NCBI GenBank assembly: GCA_963556495.2
Contig: OY747702.1
Location: forward strand, 17,997,403 to 18,061,402
DNA from: Valencia hispanica
Taxonomy: Eukaryota > Chordata > Actinopteri > Cyprinodontiformes > Valenciidae
Direction: 5' to 3'
Length of the DNA stretch: 64,000 nt
Of the stretch, positions 24,601 to 36,700 are shown piece after piece. Position 1 is the first letter of the stretch. Every line of letters begins with the position of its first letter. A model generated the notes under the pieces. The model saw nothing but the letters and a program-made list of their open reading frames with translations, ran no database searches and had not been told where the DNA came from. Position numbers and translations under genes: made by a program.

Positions 24601-27600
24601 ATGTTTTGATTATTACAAAAAGATCAACATATTGATACTGCACTGTGTTCCCAGAACACTGCTTACCAATTAAAACAAGGTCACCATCGATTAACCTAGT
24701 GACCCAGCCCAAAATAACCTTCATGAATCGAGTAAAACAAAACCGCTGGCCGTCTTCATCAGACCGAGCCTTAAAAAGGATGCAAACCAACCAAGAATGT
24801 CAATCTGACATCAACAGTGTCTACTCTGTTTGTTTACAGCTTGTTTGCCTGCAGAGCCGCAGGTTTTGGTGACCAAGGTAGGTAAATGAATCCTTAACCA
24901 CTTGCTTCGCTTTAGCAAGTTTTACTAAAACAGCTTATAGAAACTGAAAAGCAGAACTGTGTTAGAAAAACAAACAACAGGTTTGGCTGATCTATTAATG
25001 TACAAAGAGGTAAAAAAAAAAAAAAGAAATGCTACAACATTTTAAAAAAATCTCAGCAGCAGGATTCAACATTGATATAACTGACAGACCTGCTTGGAAA
25101 ACCACAGGGCTTTTCCTGCATCCTGACAGCAGCTGAATGTTTCGGAGTAACCCTTTGGCTGTCAAACACACGTGGATGTTTGACAGGGAGAGCTTTGGAG
25201 ACCATAACATGGCTCAAAAATAAAAAATAAAATTCAATTCACCAATGACAATAACATTTTAAAAATAAAAATCGTCCTAATGTGGATGCTTCATCCTTGA
25301 TGTACACACCAGGAGCTTTGTTACTGTGCCTCGACACGACTCAAATAAGGACTGGAAGAGAGTTACTAAATAAAAACAACATAAAGCAGCTATAAAAGTT
25401 ATTCCACACAGACACCCTTGAAAAAAGGGAGGGCACCCAGTTCAGCATGACAAGCTTCCAAAGTCAGAAAACTAATTCTCAGCTGAGAGCAGAATGTGAA
25501 GAAAGGTCAAAGGATGTCCAGTGGCTGAGGCACAGGATCATAGATATGATGTAGGGAAACAAACAAAAAAACTATCCCTTAATCCTCTTGGGAAAAGTAA
25601 GCTTCAATTTTTGGCCAAAAACAGAAGTCTATAAGAGCAGCATTTCTGAGCATGATGATGGCTGTGCGGAAGCAGAGCCAGGACAAAAACAGAGAGAAGA
25701 GAGAGCGTAGGCGGTGTGGGCGGAGCACTCAGACAAGCTACACCAAATGAGAATTTAATGTAGTTCTCTGGCTACATAAAAGTTTCTCTCATTTATTTGG
25801 AATCCCTCTCCAAACAGGAGGAGTGGAAACTGTTAGGCTGCTCAGGAAAAGGTCATGTGACTAAAATAAAAACAGCAAAGCTGGTTATGGAAAATGTGGC
25901 CCATAGAATAATGAAAAATGGACAAAATTAGTTTAAGAACAAATAAGGACACCACTTATTGCTCACTAGAAGAAAAGATTAATATGAAGCGGAGTATAAG
26001 TGCTAAACTGATCAAGATTTCCTAGAAATCTTCAATTTTAAATCTTCATAATTTTCCAGATTAAATATCAGGATTTTGATACCAATTATTTCTATTGCAT
26101 TCTAGACATTTGATCTCAAAGTACTTACTGAGTAAGGTTTTATTATCAATATGTTCCAGATATCGTAAAACAGCTCAATTTACAACTTACATGGTCAGTG
26201 AGTTTGATTAAAACTGATTTTCCAATAGGAAAAAAAAATGATAAAAAACATGTCATTAAAATATATGGCAAGGCAATTTTATTTGTATAGCACACTTTCA
26301 ATAACAAGGTAATTCAAGGTGCTTTACATGATTAAGGGGCAAAATAAAAATAGCAGTAAAACACAGACAAAGCATATAAAGTAAAAACAGCAATAAAGCA
26401 AGAAGCATATACAAAACACATGATACATGAAAGCATTACTCAAATGCAGCTCTAAACAGATACGTTTTTAGTTGTGATTTAAAAGAACTCAGTGTTTCAG
26501 CAGCTTTGCATTCTAGCGATGTTGAGTTGACTGGAATTAGAGGACCTGAGTGTTCAGGTGGGTTGGTATAGTGACAGTAGATCTTCAACATACTTTGGTG
26601 CTAAGCCGTTCACTGATTTCTAAACTAGTAAAAGTATTTTGAAGTCTATTCTCTGAGCTACATGGAGCCAGTGTAAGGACTTTAGAACTGGGGTGATGAG
26701 CTCTACTTTCCTGGTTCTAGTGAGAACGAGAGCAGCAGCGTTGTTTCTGTTCAACTGGAGAAAGTTAGGGCCCATCCATCCATTGATTTGCTCGATGCAC
26801 TTACTTAGGGTTTGGATCGGTTCAAAGTCACCTGGTGACATTGTAATGTAGAGCTGCATCGTTATGATAGTTAATCTTATTGTTTGTTATAATCTGGACT
26901 AGTGGGAGCATATGTATTTTAAAGAAGAGGGTCCCCAGGATGGAGCCCTGGGGCACCCCACATGTGATTTCTGTTCGTTCTGATGAAAAGTTTCCTATTG
27001 AAACATAGAAGCCCCTGTTCTTTAGGTAAGATTCAAACCAGCCAAGTACTGTACCAGAGAGCCCAACCCAGCTCTCCAGTCATTTCAATAACATATCATG
27101 ATCAACAGTGTCAAACGCTGCACTGAGGTCCAACAGAACCAGCACTGTGGTTCTACTACAGTCTATATTTGTGTCGATGTCATTGATAACTTTGAATAGG
27201 GCGGTCTCAGTGCTGTGGTGAGCATGGAAACCAGACTGATGCATTCTATAAATCAGTTCTGTAAATGTTCTATAAATCAGAGCAAAAATGACAGACAAAA
27301 ACAGATCTTGAGCTTGTAGATAAAGGAATACGTCTGAAAATTCAAATAACCTACCACACTCCATTTTATTTCTTTCCATAACTAACCAGTCCTAGAAAGT
27401 GATAAATGCAAACTCCAGACCTTTTTAGATTTTTCAAGACTGTGTGAACCATGTTGATCATCAGTTTGTTAGAGTAGTGTTTAATTAAATATAAGAGAAG
27501 TGGCTATTGCAAAAAGCTTATCAAACACAACTAAAAGAGCTTACCAATTCCACCAGGAGTTTGTCCAGCAACTCTTCCATAATTTGTCTTTTTCAGCGGA

Positions 27601-30600
27601 CTGACTGCAGAGCTTGATGATCCCTTGCCTGTGGAAGTTGCAGACCTGCATACTGTAGTCACAGCTGCTACAAGAAGAAGATCCACGTGAGAGAAAATGC
27701 TGGAGTTAATCCAACCCATGATCAGGCAGAATGTTGCTCTCTAACACTGGAAACGGACGCTTGCAAGCAGTTTTAAACCTGAACTAACTGGGAAGAGGCA
27801 AACGTTCAGCATGCCAAATAAGGTAGAAGTGATACAATCAAATCATGATTAAAGTGTCTTTATCATGTGGTATTACCATACATCAGAGGATACAATAGCA
27901 CTGTTTGATAATGATAGAATAAAAGATTTGGTTGACAATGTTAAAAAAGAAAACAAAAACTAATCATCATAGGATCCTTTAAACCAGGGGTGCCCAACCC
28001 CCGGGACGCGGACCGGTACCGGGCCATAGGTCATGCGGTACAGGGCCGCGGGCCACACAGAAAGAATAAATAACTTCCAGTATTTCCGTTTTATTTATTA
28101 TGAGTGTGACCGCTGTTTTATTTTGAAAAATGACCGGATATCCCTGATACATAGCTCAGTCTTGACACTCAAGAGGCTTGTATTGGTCACGTGATAGTTA
28201 CCGCTAAAATTAATCCCACAAGCTAGCAAGATGGATAATAAACAAATGTCTTTCGATCGTTTCTTTGGAAAGGGGAAAAGACCCAAGGCTCTCACTGATT
28301 CAGCGTTGTGGTGAGTTAGATTTTTCATGCACTTTGTATTTGCTTTTGTGGTAAATCTTGAATTATTAAAAAGGTACCTTTAAATGTTACCATGGCGACC
28401 AGAGATCGTTAGGGGGCTGAGTGTTACTCGTGTTATGTTGTCTGCTCGATGTTAGGAGGACACTGTTAATAAAGCTGCGAGTACAAATTGGATTTACGTC
28501 TATTGTTATAATTTTTAAAATACCCCCTTTTTATACCGTCCGTTATCATTTGTCCGCCACATCTTAAAGGCCGGTCCGTGAACATATTGTCTGATATTAA
28601 ACCGGTCCGTGGCGGAAAAAAGGTTGGGGACCACTGCTTTAAAGCATCGCCACCTTTGCTTCTGATGGTTATTCCCACAGTCAATGATGACTATTTACAT
28701 GGGAAATAGACTAAGGAGATGGAGCGCCACCAACGGTGAATGGTATATGCATAGTGAGGCAGTGTAAAAATAAAATAGTGTTCACTTAAACAGAAGTATA
28801 TGTTTTGTTTTGAACACCGCTTTACCTTTCTATCAGACAGTTACTCCGACTGTTCTCACCTCAGGTTTCAAACAAGGAGTTCCCTCCTAGGTCTTCTGTT
28901 TAAATAATTATCCGATGCAAATGTGGCAACATTTAACAGTTCATAAAATTACTGTTTATATAATTATTATGACTTTTTGAGGTTGGAATTGTTTGAAAAC
29001 AGTAAAAGTCGACTTTCAACTTGGCCACCTGACGACCTGTTACCACCAGCCTCTGAAGCCAAATGGCCTGGATTTATACTAAATGGCGACACAAAGATGT
29101 ATCTGCTGCAGGACACTCAACTAAACAATTGCTTTAACAAAATTTGCAATATTTCATCTCTGAGCCATAAGGAGGCGTTTCCTACCTGATCCACTGTTTT
29201 TTGCTGGGGTTGAAATGAGCCTTGCTTTCAGCACAACAGATTTAAGTGGTGTTGGTTTGTGTGCAGCTCCTCCAGTAACTGTGGGACAATTATAGACATG
29301 CTTTGGTTAAATACATCAAAGTATGCTACTACACTCGGGGAAATTTAACATTTTAACTGCAGAGCTTCATAATTAGCCATTACAGTAATACTCCGAATAC
29401 AACATAAAGCAAAGCATGCACAACGTTACAATAAAATTCTATTAAATGTTTTAAAAAATAATTATGTTGATCGTCATGACTACCATTTACCAGGGAAAGT
29501 ACAAACAGAACATGTCAATTTTACATCTCTATGCAGAATAAAACAAACCGTTTCTGCTAAACCCGAATGCTAAAGGTCTATCGAACAGTGAATAGTAACA
29601 GTCCCTTCTAAGTTGCCATTAGAGCTCCAAAGCTTTCTACCGTTTCCATGAAACACAGCCAACAAAGGGGCGATACAAAAGCGATAGGATCCAATGAGCA
29701 AGCACGTCAAGAGCGTGAGATCACAGTTGGTTTCTGCATTGCTTTGCGCAAGTAAAGAGGAGTTATAGAAAGCATGAGCTGGGAATTCAGTCCAAGTGCA
29801 GCTTCGAAGTCCGGTGTAGCCAGCCATAGGTTTTCAGTTCAAAATGTAGCGATCTCTCTCTCGGTCTACCTCAGAGAGCATCAGTCTGTGTGTGTGTCTG
29901 CTTTTACTCCTCCAGGCTACGTTGTGTTAAGTAGAGTGGAACAGAGGACGTTGCCATGACAACACAAGGTGGGGTCCCAGGATTGGAGGTGGTCTTCTCA
30001 GCCAATCACAGCAGGCTACAGAATATTCTGGGAAGGAAGACCGACAGAGCTGCTCATCTGTACAGCCCTGCTGCTAGAGCAGAGCAGCCCCTCCCCTCCT
30101 GTTCCAGATGCATCATTGGAGGGGGACCCCAAAAACATGGCGGTCTTTACATTGAAAACATTAGCAGGCTGATTTTACACATTTGCAGTAGCTATCCTAA
30201 TCACTGGATTCCTATGAGCCTCACCTGGTGTACTCCTAGAATCCTGACCCAGGATCTTCCTTGGTGTTCTAACAGCAGGAGTAAGGGGAGGCCTCATTAG
30301 TGAGAGGTGACTGGGAGTTTGAGGCTTGAATGCATCTTGCTGGAGCTTAATGCCTATGGATGGCTCCTCTGTTGCCTGGGCTCTGTGACTGCCTGGTATA
30401 CAGTTGATAAAGAAATAAAATAAAACACACACAAAATTACATAAAAACCTTTAAAAAAATGTGTGTACTTGGCTTGTGATAATAAATGAATTACCAGAAA
30501 AGAGCAACAAAGAGTGAAATCTCTGTTTCGGGCAAAGATCTGAAGAACGGCATTATGAGAGCTCGTTTCAGAAAATGCTCAAGGTCACCCTCTGATGGGG

Positions 30601-33600
30601 AAACCATGGTACAGCAACCTGCTTAATTCAACATTTGTAGCATCTTGCCAAACTAGCACATGCATCTCAATACATAATATAATTTACCTGAATTAATTTT
30701 AGTAATTAAATTTTAAAAAGTGAAACTCATTAGTTACATTCATTACAAATTGAGTTATATAATTTAAGGGATCTTTTTCATTTTGAAAACAAAGATTCAG
30801 TTTTTTAGAAAATCACAGAGTAATAAAAAAAGGATATTTAACAGAAGAATGTCAGCCTACTGAACAGTATGCATAACCATGGCAACAAGGTGGTTTACAA
30901 CTGGCAGCAGCTGATTAACATCACAAAAGCTCAAATAATACCTCAACTACAGCCACAAAACCTTGAAGTGGTTGAAAAGAAGACGCCATAGATCCAGAGC
31001 ATCCTCTACATCAGACTGTCATACAACTACAGAGCGTCTTCAGTCAGAGGCTTCTTCAGATCTGCAGAGCGCTACAGGAGATCATCCCTACCCACAGCCA
31101 TCAGCATCTACAACAAATCTTTGAAGGAACTTGCATAATGAGTTACAACAACATTTAATTTCCCGTTGGGATTAATAAAGTAATTTTGAATTTGAATTGA
31201 ATTTGAATGTCCATGTTCATTCAGTATATGCAACCAATACATTTATACGTTGGGGTTGCTTTTACATGAATTACTGCATCAATGGAGTATTTCATGGAAG
31301 TGATCCATGGGCTGGAGCTTGTTTGCGTTGTTGGGTCTGGTCTCTCATCTTCACTACCGGATAGTTTTTTTTATATGGGGTTTAGGTCAGGCCTGTTTGT
31401 TGGTCAGTTATGCTTAGGTGATCAAAGCAGGTATGGTATGTGCAGGGTTGGTAGGTGAAAAGCCCTGATGGAAAATAATAATTCTATCTCCCTAAAGCTT
31501 GTCAGCAGAGGGCAGCATGAAGTGCTTTAAAATCCCCCAGAAGAGGCCTCTGGTGACTTTAGACTTTAAGGATGGACCAACACCAGCAGATAACGCAGCT
31601 TCCAAAATCTTCAGTGACTATGGAAACTTAATACAGAAATTCAAGCAATGTGGATTGTGTGCCTCTCTGCTCTTTCTGTCTCCTCAGGGAACTTGATTTT
31701 CAAATGTAAAATATACTTTCATTTGAAAAGAGGACCTTAAACTACTGGATAAAAGCCCTAGATATAAGCTCACGTTATATCTAGTTTAGGAGATTATTAT
31801 TATTATGAGGAATCTGACAGTTGAGGCCATATCCTGGATAGCTCTATGTGCAGCTCTGACTCCAGCTGCAGTCCACACCTAGTGAAACTCCTTTAAACTC
31901 TTCCATAGTCCTTGCTCTACAATCCTCCCAAGGTTGGGCTTACCTGTGTTGCTGTGGACCTGTTTCTACTATACTTTTCTGTTAAATTATTTGGTTAAGC
32001 CCTCTGAACAGCCAGCTTCTTTAGCAATGCCCTTTGGTGACTTAACATTTCCATATTTAAAAAAAAAAACCTCTCTTGAACTACTGTAAGTTTCTAATTT
32101 TTTGAGACGGGGAAATTTGGGTAAATCAGAAGAAACTGCTTGGAATTCACAGAATGCAAAATTAGTCGCCAAACTGTTCAATAATAAAATAAATCCTCAA
32201 AAATACAAATATAGCGCTCAATCCAATATTTTAATAAAGCTTAAAAAGGAATATCTAAACAAAACTAAATGTAAGCTTTTGTTTTTTAGGACAGCATCTT
32301 TGTGGGGATCATGAAGTGCAGGTTTGGAAGTATATTTCGAGTCCATCTCCAACCTGAAAAGGTCCAACTAGCTAATACCAGGACCTCCACCTTGCTGGCT
32401 AATGAATCAATCTGGATTCCTGTCCCCTGTCCTAAGCCGACCACAGGCTCATCCTTCAGGTGCATGAAGAGTCACTCTCATCTCAATAGTCCATCAAATC
32501 TGTCCTCAAAAACTTCTTGGCCCATACCTTGACCATCTCTCTGAGCACTAAACCACTTGTACCTCTGGGTATTCCAGCTAGGTTGCAGTTCTGGGATATC
32601 ACAACCAAAGGAGAATCTAATTTGTGTCTTTTTCCCCCTCCAAACATGTTTGTTGTATGGTTCTGGGACTATTCCCCAATGTCTTTAAAACTCCAAGGGT
32701 GGTACATCCCTGCACTCATCACACTAATATACATAATCTGAGATGCTTAAATCCAATAAGTAATCAGTTTTATACAGCTTGGAGTTAAAAACTTTGCATA
32801 CAAAGGATTATATGGTCAAAATGATCAATTTCTTCATTATTACGCACACTCTGTATACGTATCATTGTGTCATGAATGTATATAATGAGATAAATGTTTC
32901 TATTTGGAAAGAAATGACTGAAATCAGTTAATTTTCCAATGATGTCCTGAGTTAGCATGATACACCTAGAGAACAGAGGTATGCTAATTGATTTAGAATC
33001 TATGTTAAATGAGCAAATACTTAAAGAGCAACTCACCCCCTACAGGATACTAACTCTATCCACATTTCCTGTTTGAAAAATGTGCCAAATGGAGGTGTTG
33101 CTCGGCGCACCAGCGAACACGTGGAAGATGCTCCTGCTAAGGCTGTGATTGACATATTGACAGCAGCACTGTCTGTTTTAGGCAGAAAGTTTCTATTTTT
33201 ACTAAGATGCACTAGAATACCAAAATAATCACCAGACATGTAGACAGCACTATTAGACACTCATTTATACAGTTTATCAGCAAAACAAAAGTTGATGTGG
33301 GGGTTAGTTGCTCTTTGCGCATTGACCACGAGCTCAGTACCATCCACTATTTTTATGGGAACTATAAAAAATAAAAATAAAAAACATAATCAAAAGGTAA
33401 ACCTACCTTCACTGTTTATGTTACTTTGGGCCTTCCCAACCGTTCTTGAGATCCTGCTCACAGCTCCTTGTTTTGGCCTGGCTGACAGAGGGGCGGGTCT
33501 GGGACTGGCAGCTGGAGGCTGGAAAAGTGATGCTCCTCTCCCTCGTCTGGGAGAGGCTAGGCCTTGAGATCTACTTTTACTTTCATTCAGTTGACCACCT

Positions 33601-33647
33601 GCTACGGTTGATTTGCTGGGCTCTACCTGGTAAAACGAAAATAATAA

Positions 33648-33708
<61 letters not shown>

Positions 33709-36700
33709 ACACACACACACAGGTCCTTCTCAAAAAATTTGCATATTGTGATAAAGTTCATTCTTTTCCATAATGTAATGATAAAAATTAAACTTTCATA
33801 TATTTTAGGTTCATTGCACACCAACTGAATATTTCAGGTCTTTTATTGTTTTAAAACTGATGATTTTGGCATACAGCTCATGAAAACCCAAAATTCCTAT
33901 CTCAAAAAATTAGCATATTTCATCCGACCAATAAAAGAAAAGTGTTTTTAATATAAAAAAAGTCAACCTTCAAATAATTATGTTCAGTTATGCACTCAAT
34001 ACTTGGTGGGGAATCCTTTTGCAGAAATGACTGCTTCAATGCGGCGTGGCATGGAGGCAATCAGCCTGTGGCACTGCTGAGGTGTTATGGAGGCCCAGGA
34101 TGCTTCGATAACGGCCTTAAGCTCATCCAGAGTGTTGGGTCTTGCGTCTCTCAACTTCCTCTTCACAATATCCCACAGATTCTCTATGGGGTTCAGGTCA
34201 GGAGAGTTGGCAGGCCAATTGAGCACAGTAATACCATGGTCAGTAAACCATTTACCAGTGGTTTTGGCACTGTGAGCAGGTGCCAGGTCGTGCTGAAAAA
34301 TTAAATCTTCATCTCCATAAAGCTTTTCAGCAGATGGAAGCATGAAGTGCTCCAGAATCTCCTGATAGCTAGCTGCATTGACCCTGCCCTTGATAAAACA
34401 CAGTGGACCAACACCAGCAGCTGACATGGCACCCCAGACCATCACTGACTGTGGGTACTTGACTTCAGCCATTTCGGCATTTCCTTCTCCCCAGTCTTCC
34501 TCCAGACTCTGGCACCTTGATTTCCGAATGACAGGCAAGTACTTTGGACCACTGAGCAACAGTCCAGTGCTGCTTCTCTGTAGCCCAGGTCAGGCGCTTC
34601 TGCCGCTGTTTCTGGTTCAAAAGTGGCTTGACCTGGGGAATGCGGCACCTGTAGCCCATTTCCTGCACACGCCTGTGCACGGTGGCTCTGGATGTTTCGA
34701 CTCCAGACTCAGTCCACTGCTTCCGCAGGTCCCCCAAGGTCTGGAATCGGTCCTTCTCCACAATCTTCCTCAGGGTCCGGTCACCTCATCTCGTTGTGCA
34801 GCGTTTTCTGCCACACTTTTTCCTTCCCACTGAGGTGCCTTGATACAGCACTCTGGGAACAACCTGTTCGTTCAGAAATGTCTTTCTGTGTCTTACCCTC
34901 TTGCTTGAGGGTGTCACTGATGGCCTTCTGGGCAGCAGTCGGGTCGGCAGTCTTACCCATGATTGCGGTTTTGAGTAATGAACCAGGCTGGGAGTTTTTA
35001 AAAGCCTCAGGAATCTTTTGCAGGTGTTTAGAGTTAATTAGTTGATTCAGATGATTAGGTTAATAGCTCGTTTAGAGAACCTTTTCATGATATGCTAATT
35101 TTTTGAGATAGGAATTTTGGGTTTTCATGAGCTGTATGCCAAAATCATCAGTTTTAAAACAATGAAAGACCTGAAATATTTCAGTTGGTGTGCAATGAAT
35201 CTAAAATATATGAAAGTTAGATTTTTATCATTACATTATGGAAAGGAATGAACTTTATCACAATATGCTAGTTTTTTTTTAGAAGGACCTATATATATAT
35301 ATATATATATCCCACACAAATCAAACCTTTCTACAGATCTAGTGCGCTAAGAATTTAAAACAAAATGCGTTCAAGCTCAGGTATCCACTCACCACCAGAC
35401 TAATCTTCTTTACTCCTCTTGAACTGTCTGCAGGACTGTTTGTTTCCTCAACGTGTTTAGGTCGAGAAGGGCCCTTCGGATTGCTCGCTCTAGTGGACCT
35501 CCTGACGCCGTCATCTAGAGAACCTGCAAAACTAGCTGTGAACGCTTGAGCTGCCTTCTTCTCTCTGGGTGGCCTAGATATTGATAAGCTCTCAGAATAG
35601 CAGCGAGGCCACATCGTGCTGACATTAGGCCTGTCTTGACCTGAAGCTGAGCCTGAATTGACCCCGAGTTTGTTTGAAGCACCCTTCTTTGGAGTGGGTT
35701 TGGGATCCACTTGGCCATTTCTAGCTGGGGGTTTTTCTGCAGTTGAAGCACTGCTCACTCTGCCAGTGTTTTGTGCTGATTCCTCGGATACTTGGCTGCT
35801 GGATGCCTCCATCCTTTCAAAGCTGCTTTCACTACACTGGACCTCTGAAACATGTTCCTTGACAGCTGGCTGGGGTTCGGGCGAAGATGCTGCATCAACC
35901 CCATGTAGCGATTTCACAGTTACTCCTGAAGCAGCAGCTCTTTTGTTAACTTGTCCAATGGCATGAGCTGTTTTAGAGCTAGCAGAGACCCCCATATTTC
36001 TGCCCAAAACTTTGGCAGCAGTAATCCTAAAAGTTGTTCTTTTATTTACAGGCAAGGACTTTTGTAGTTTAGCACTGTCTGGTACAGCTGCTGGCTGAGG
36101 CATTCTAGTTAAATCTTTAGATTTCACAGTATCTAGATCAGATTTAGGAACCTTCTGTAATTCTGTTTTCTTGGTTTTGCAGATCGAAGGTGTGACCCCT
36201 GCGACCGGACGCCCTTTAGAAGTGACAGAGATCTGCTGCCTTTTCTCGACCTGGAGTTTTGGGCTGATAACATTTTCAATGCAAGGAGATACATAGGAGA
36301 TGTTAGGCATCTTGTTCCCAATGCTTTGCACTGGAGTGGACGTATGAACTTCGCCATCACTGTCTTGCATTCCTGACATGGTGGACACGAAGGTTTTGCC
36401 AAGTTCTGGAGTAAACTCCTCTGAAACCTGAGGCAGCAGCTCTGCAGCAGCACCAGGAGACTTGGTCTGTTTTGTCTGATCTGTAGGAGTTTCACAAATA
36501 AAGGTCATGAAAAGATTACTTTCACTTGGCAGTGGTACATGAGGGCTGAATGTTGCTATGTCATTTTCCTCAGTGAGATCCTCCACACTTTTTGCCTGAG
36601 TGAAAGTCACACCAAGACTGGGATGCCCCATGCTCCCCTCGGCCGCTCTCTCTGTGGCTGCTCTGCACACGTCTGGCAGAGCAGCTGACAGCAGCTTACA

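Noticed and set aside
25090..25210. Reading the ATIP1-type exon as a 71-residue stand-alone protein
   Set aside because: The frame passes through the donor into intron sequence, and the match to human ATIP1 stops exactly at the donor.
35658..35966. Plus-strand frames within 35500-36800
   Set aside because: They are shadows of the large mtus1 coding exon.
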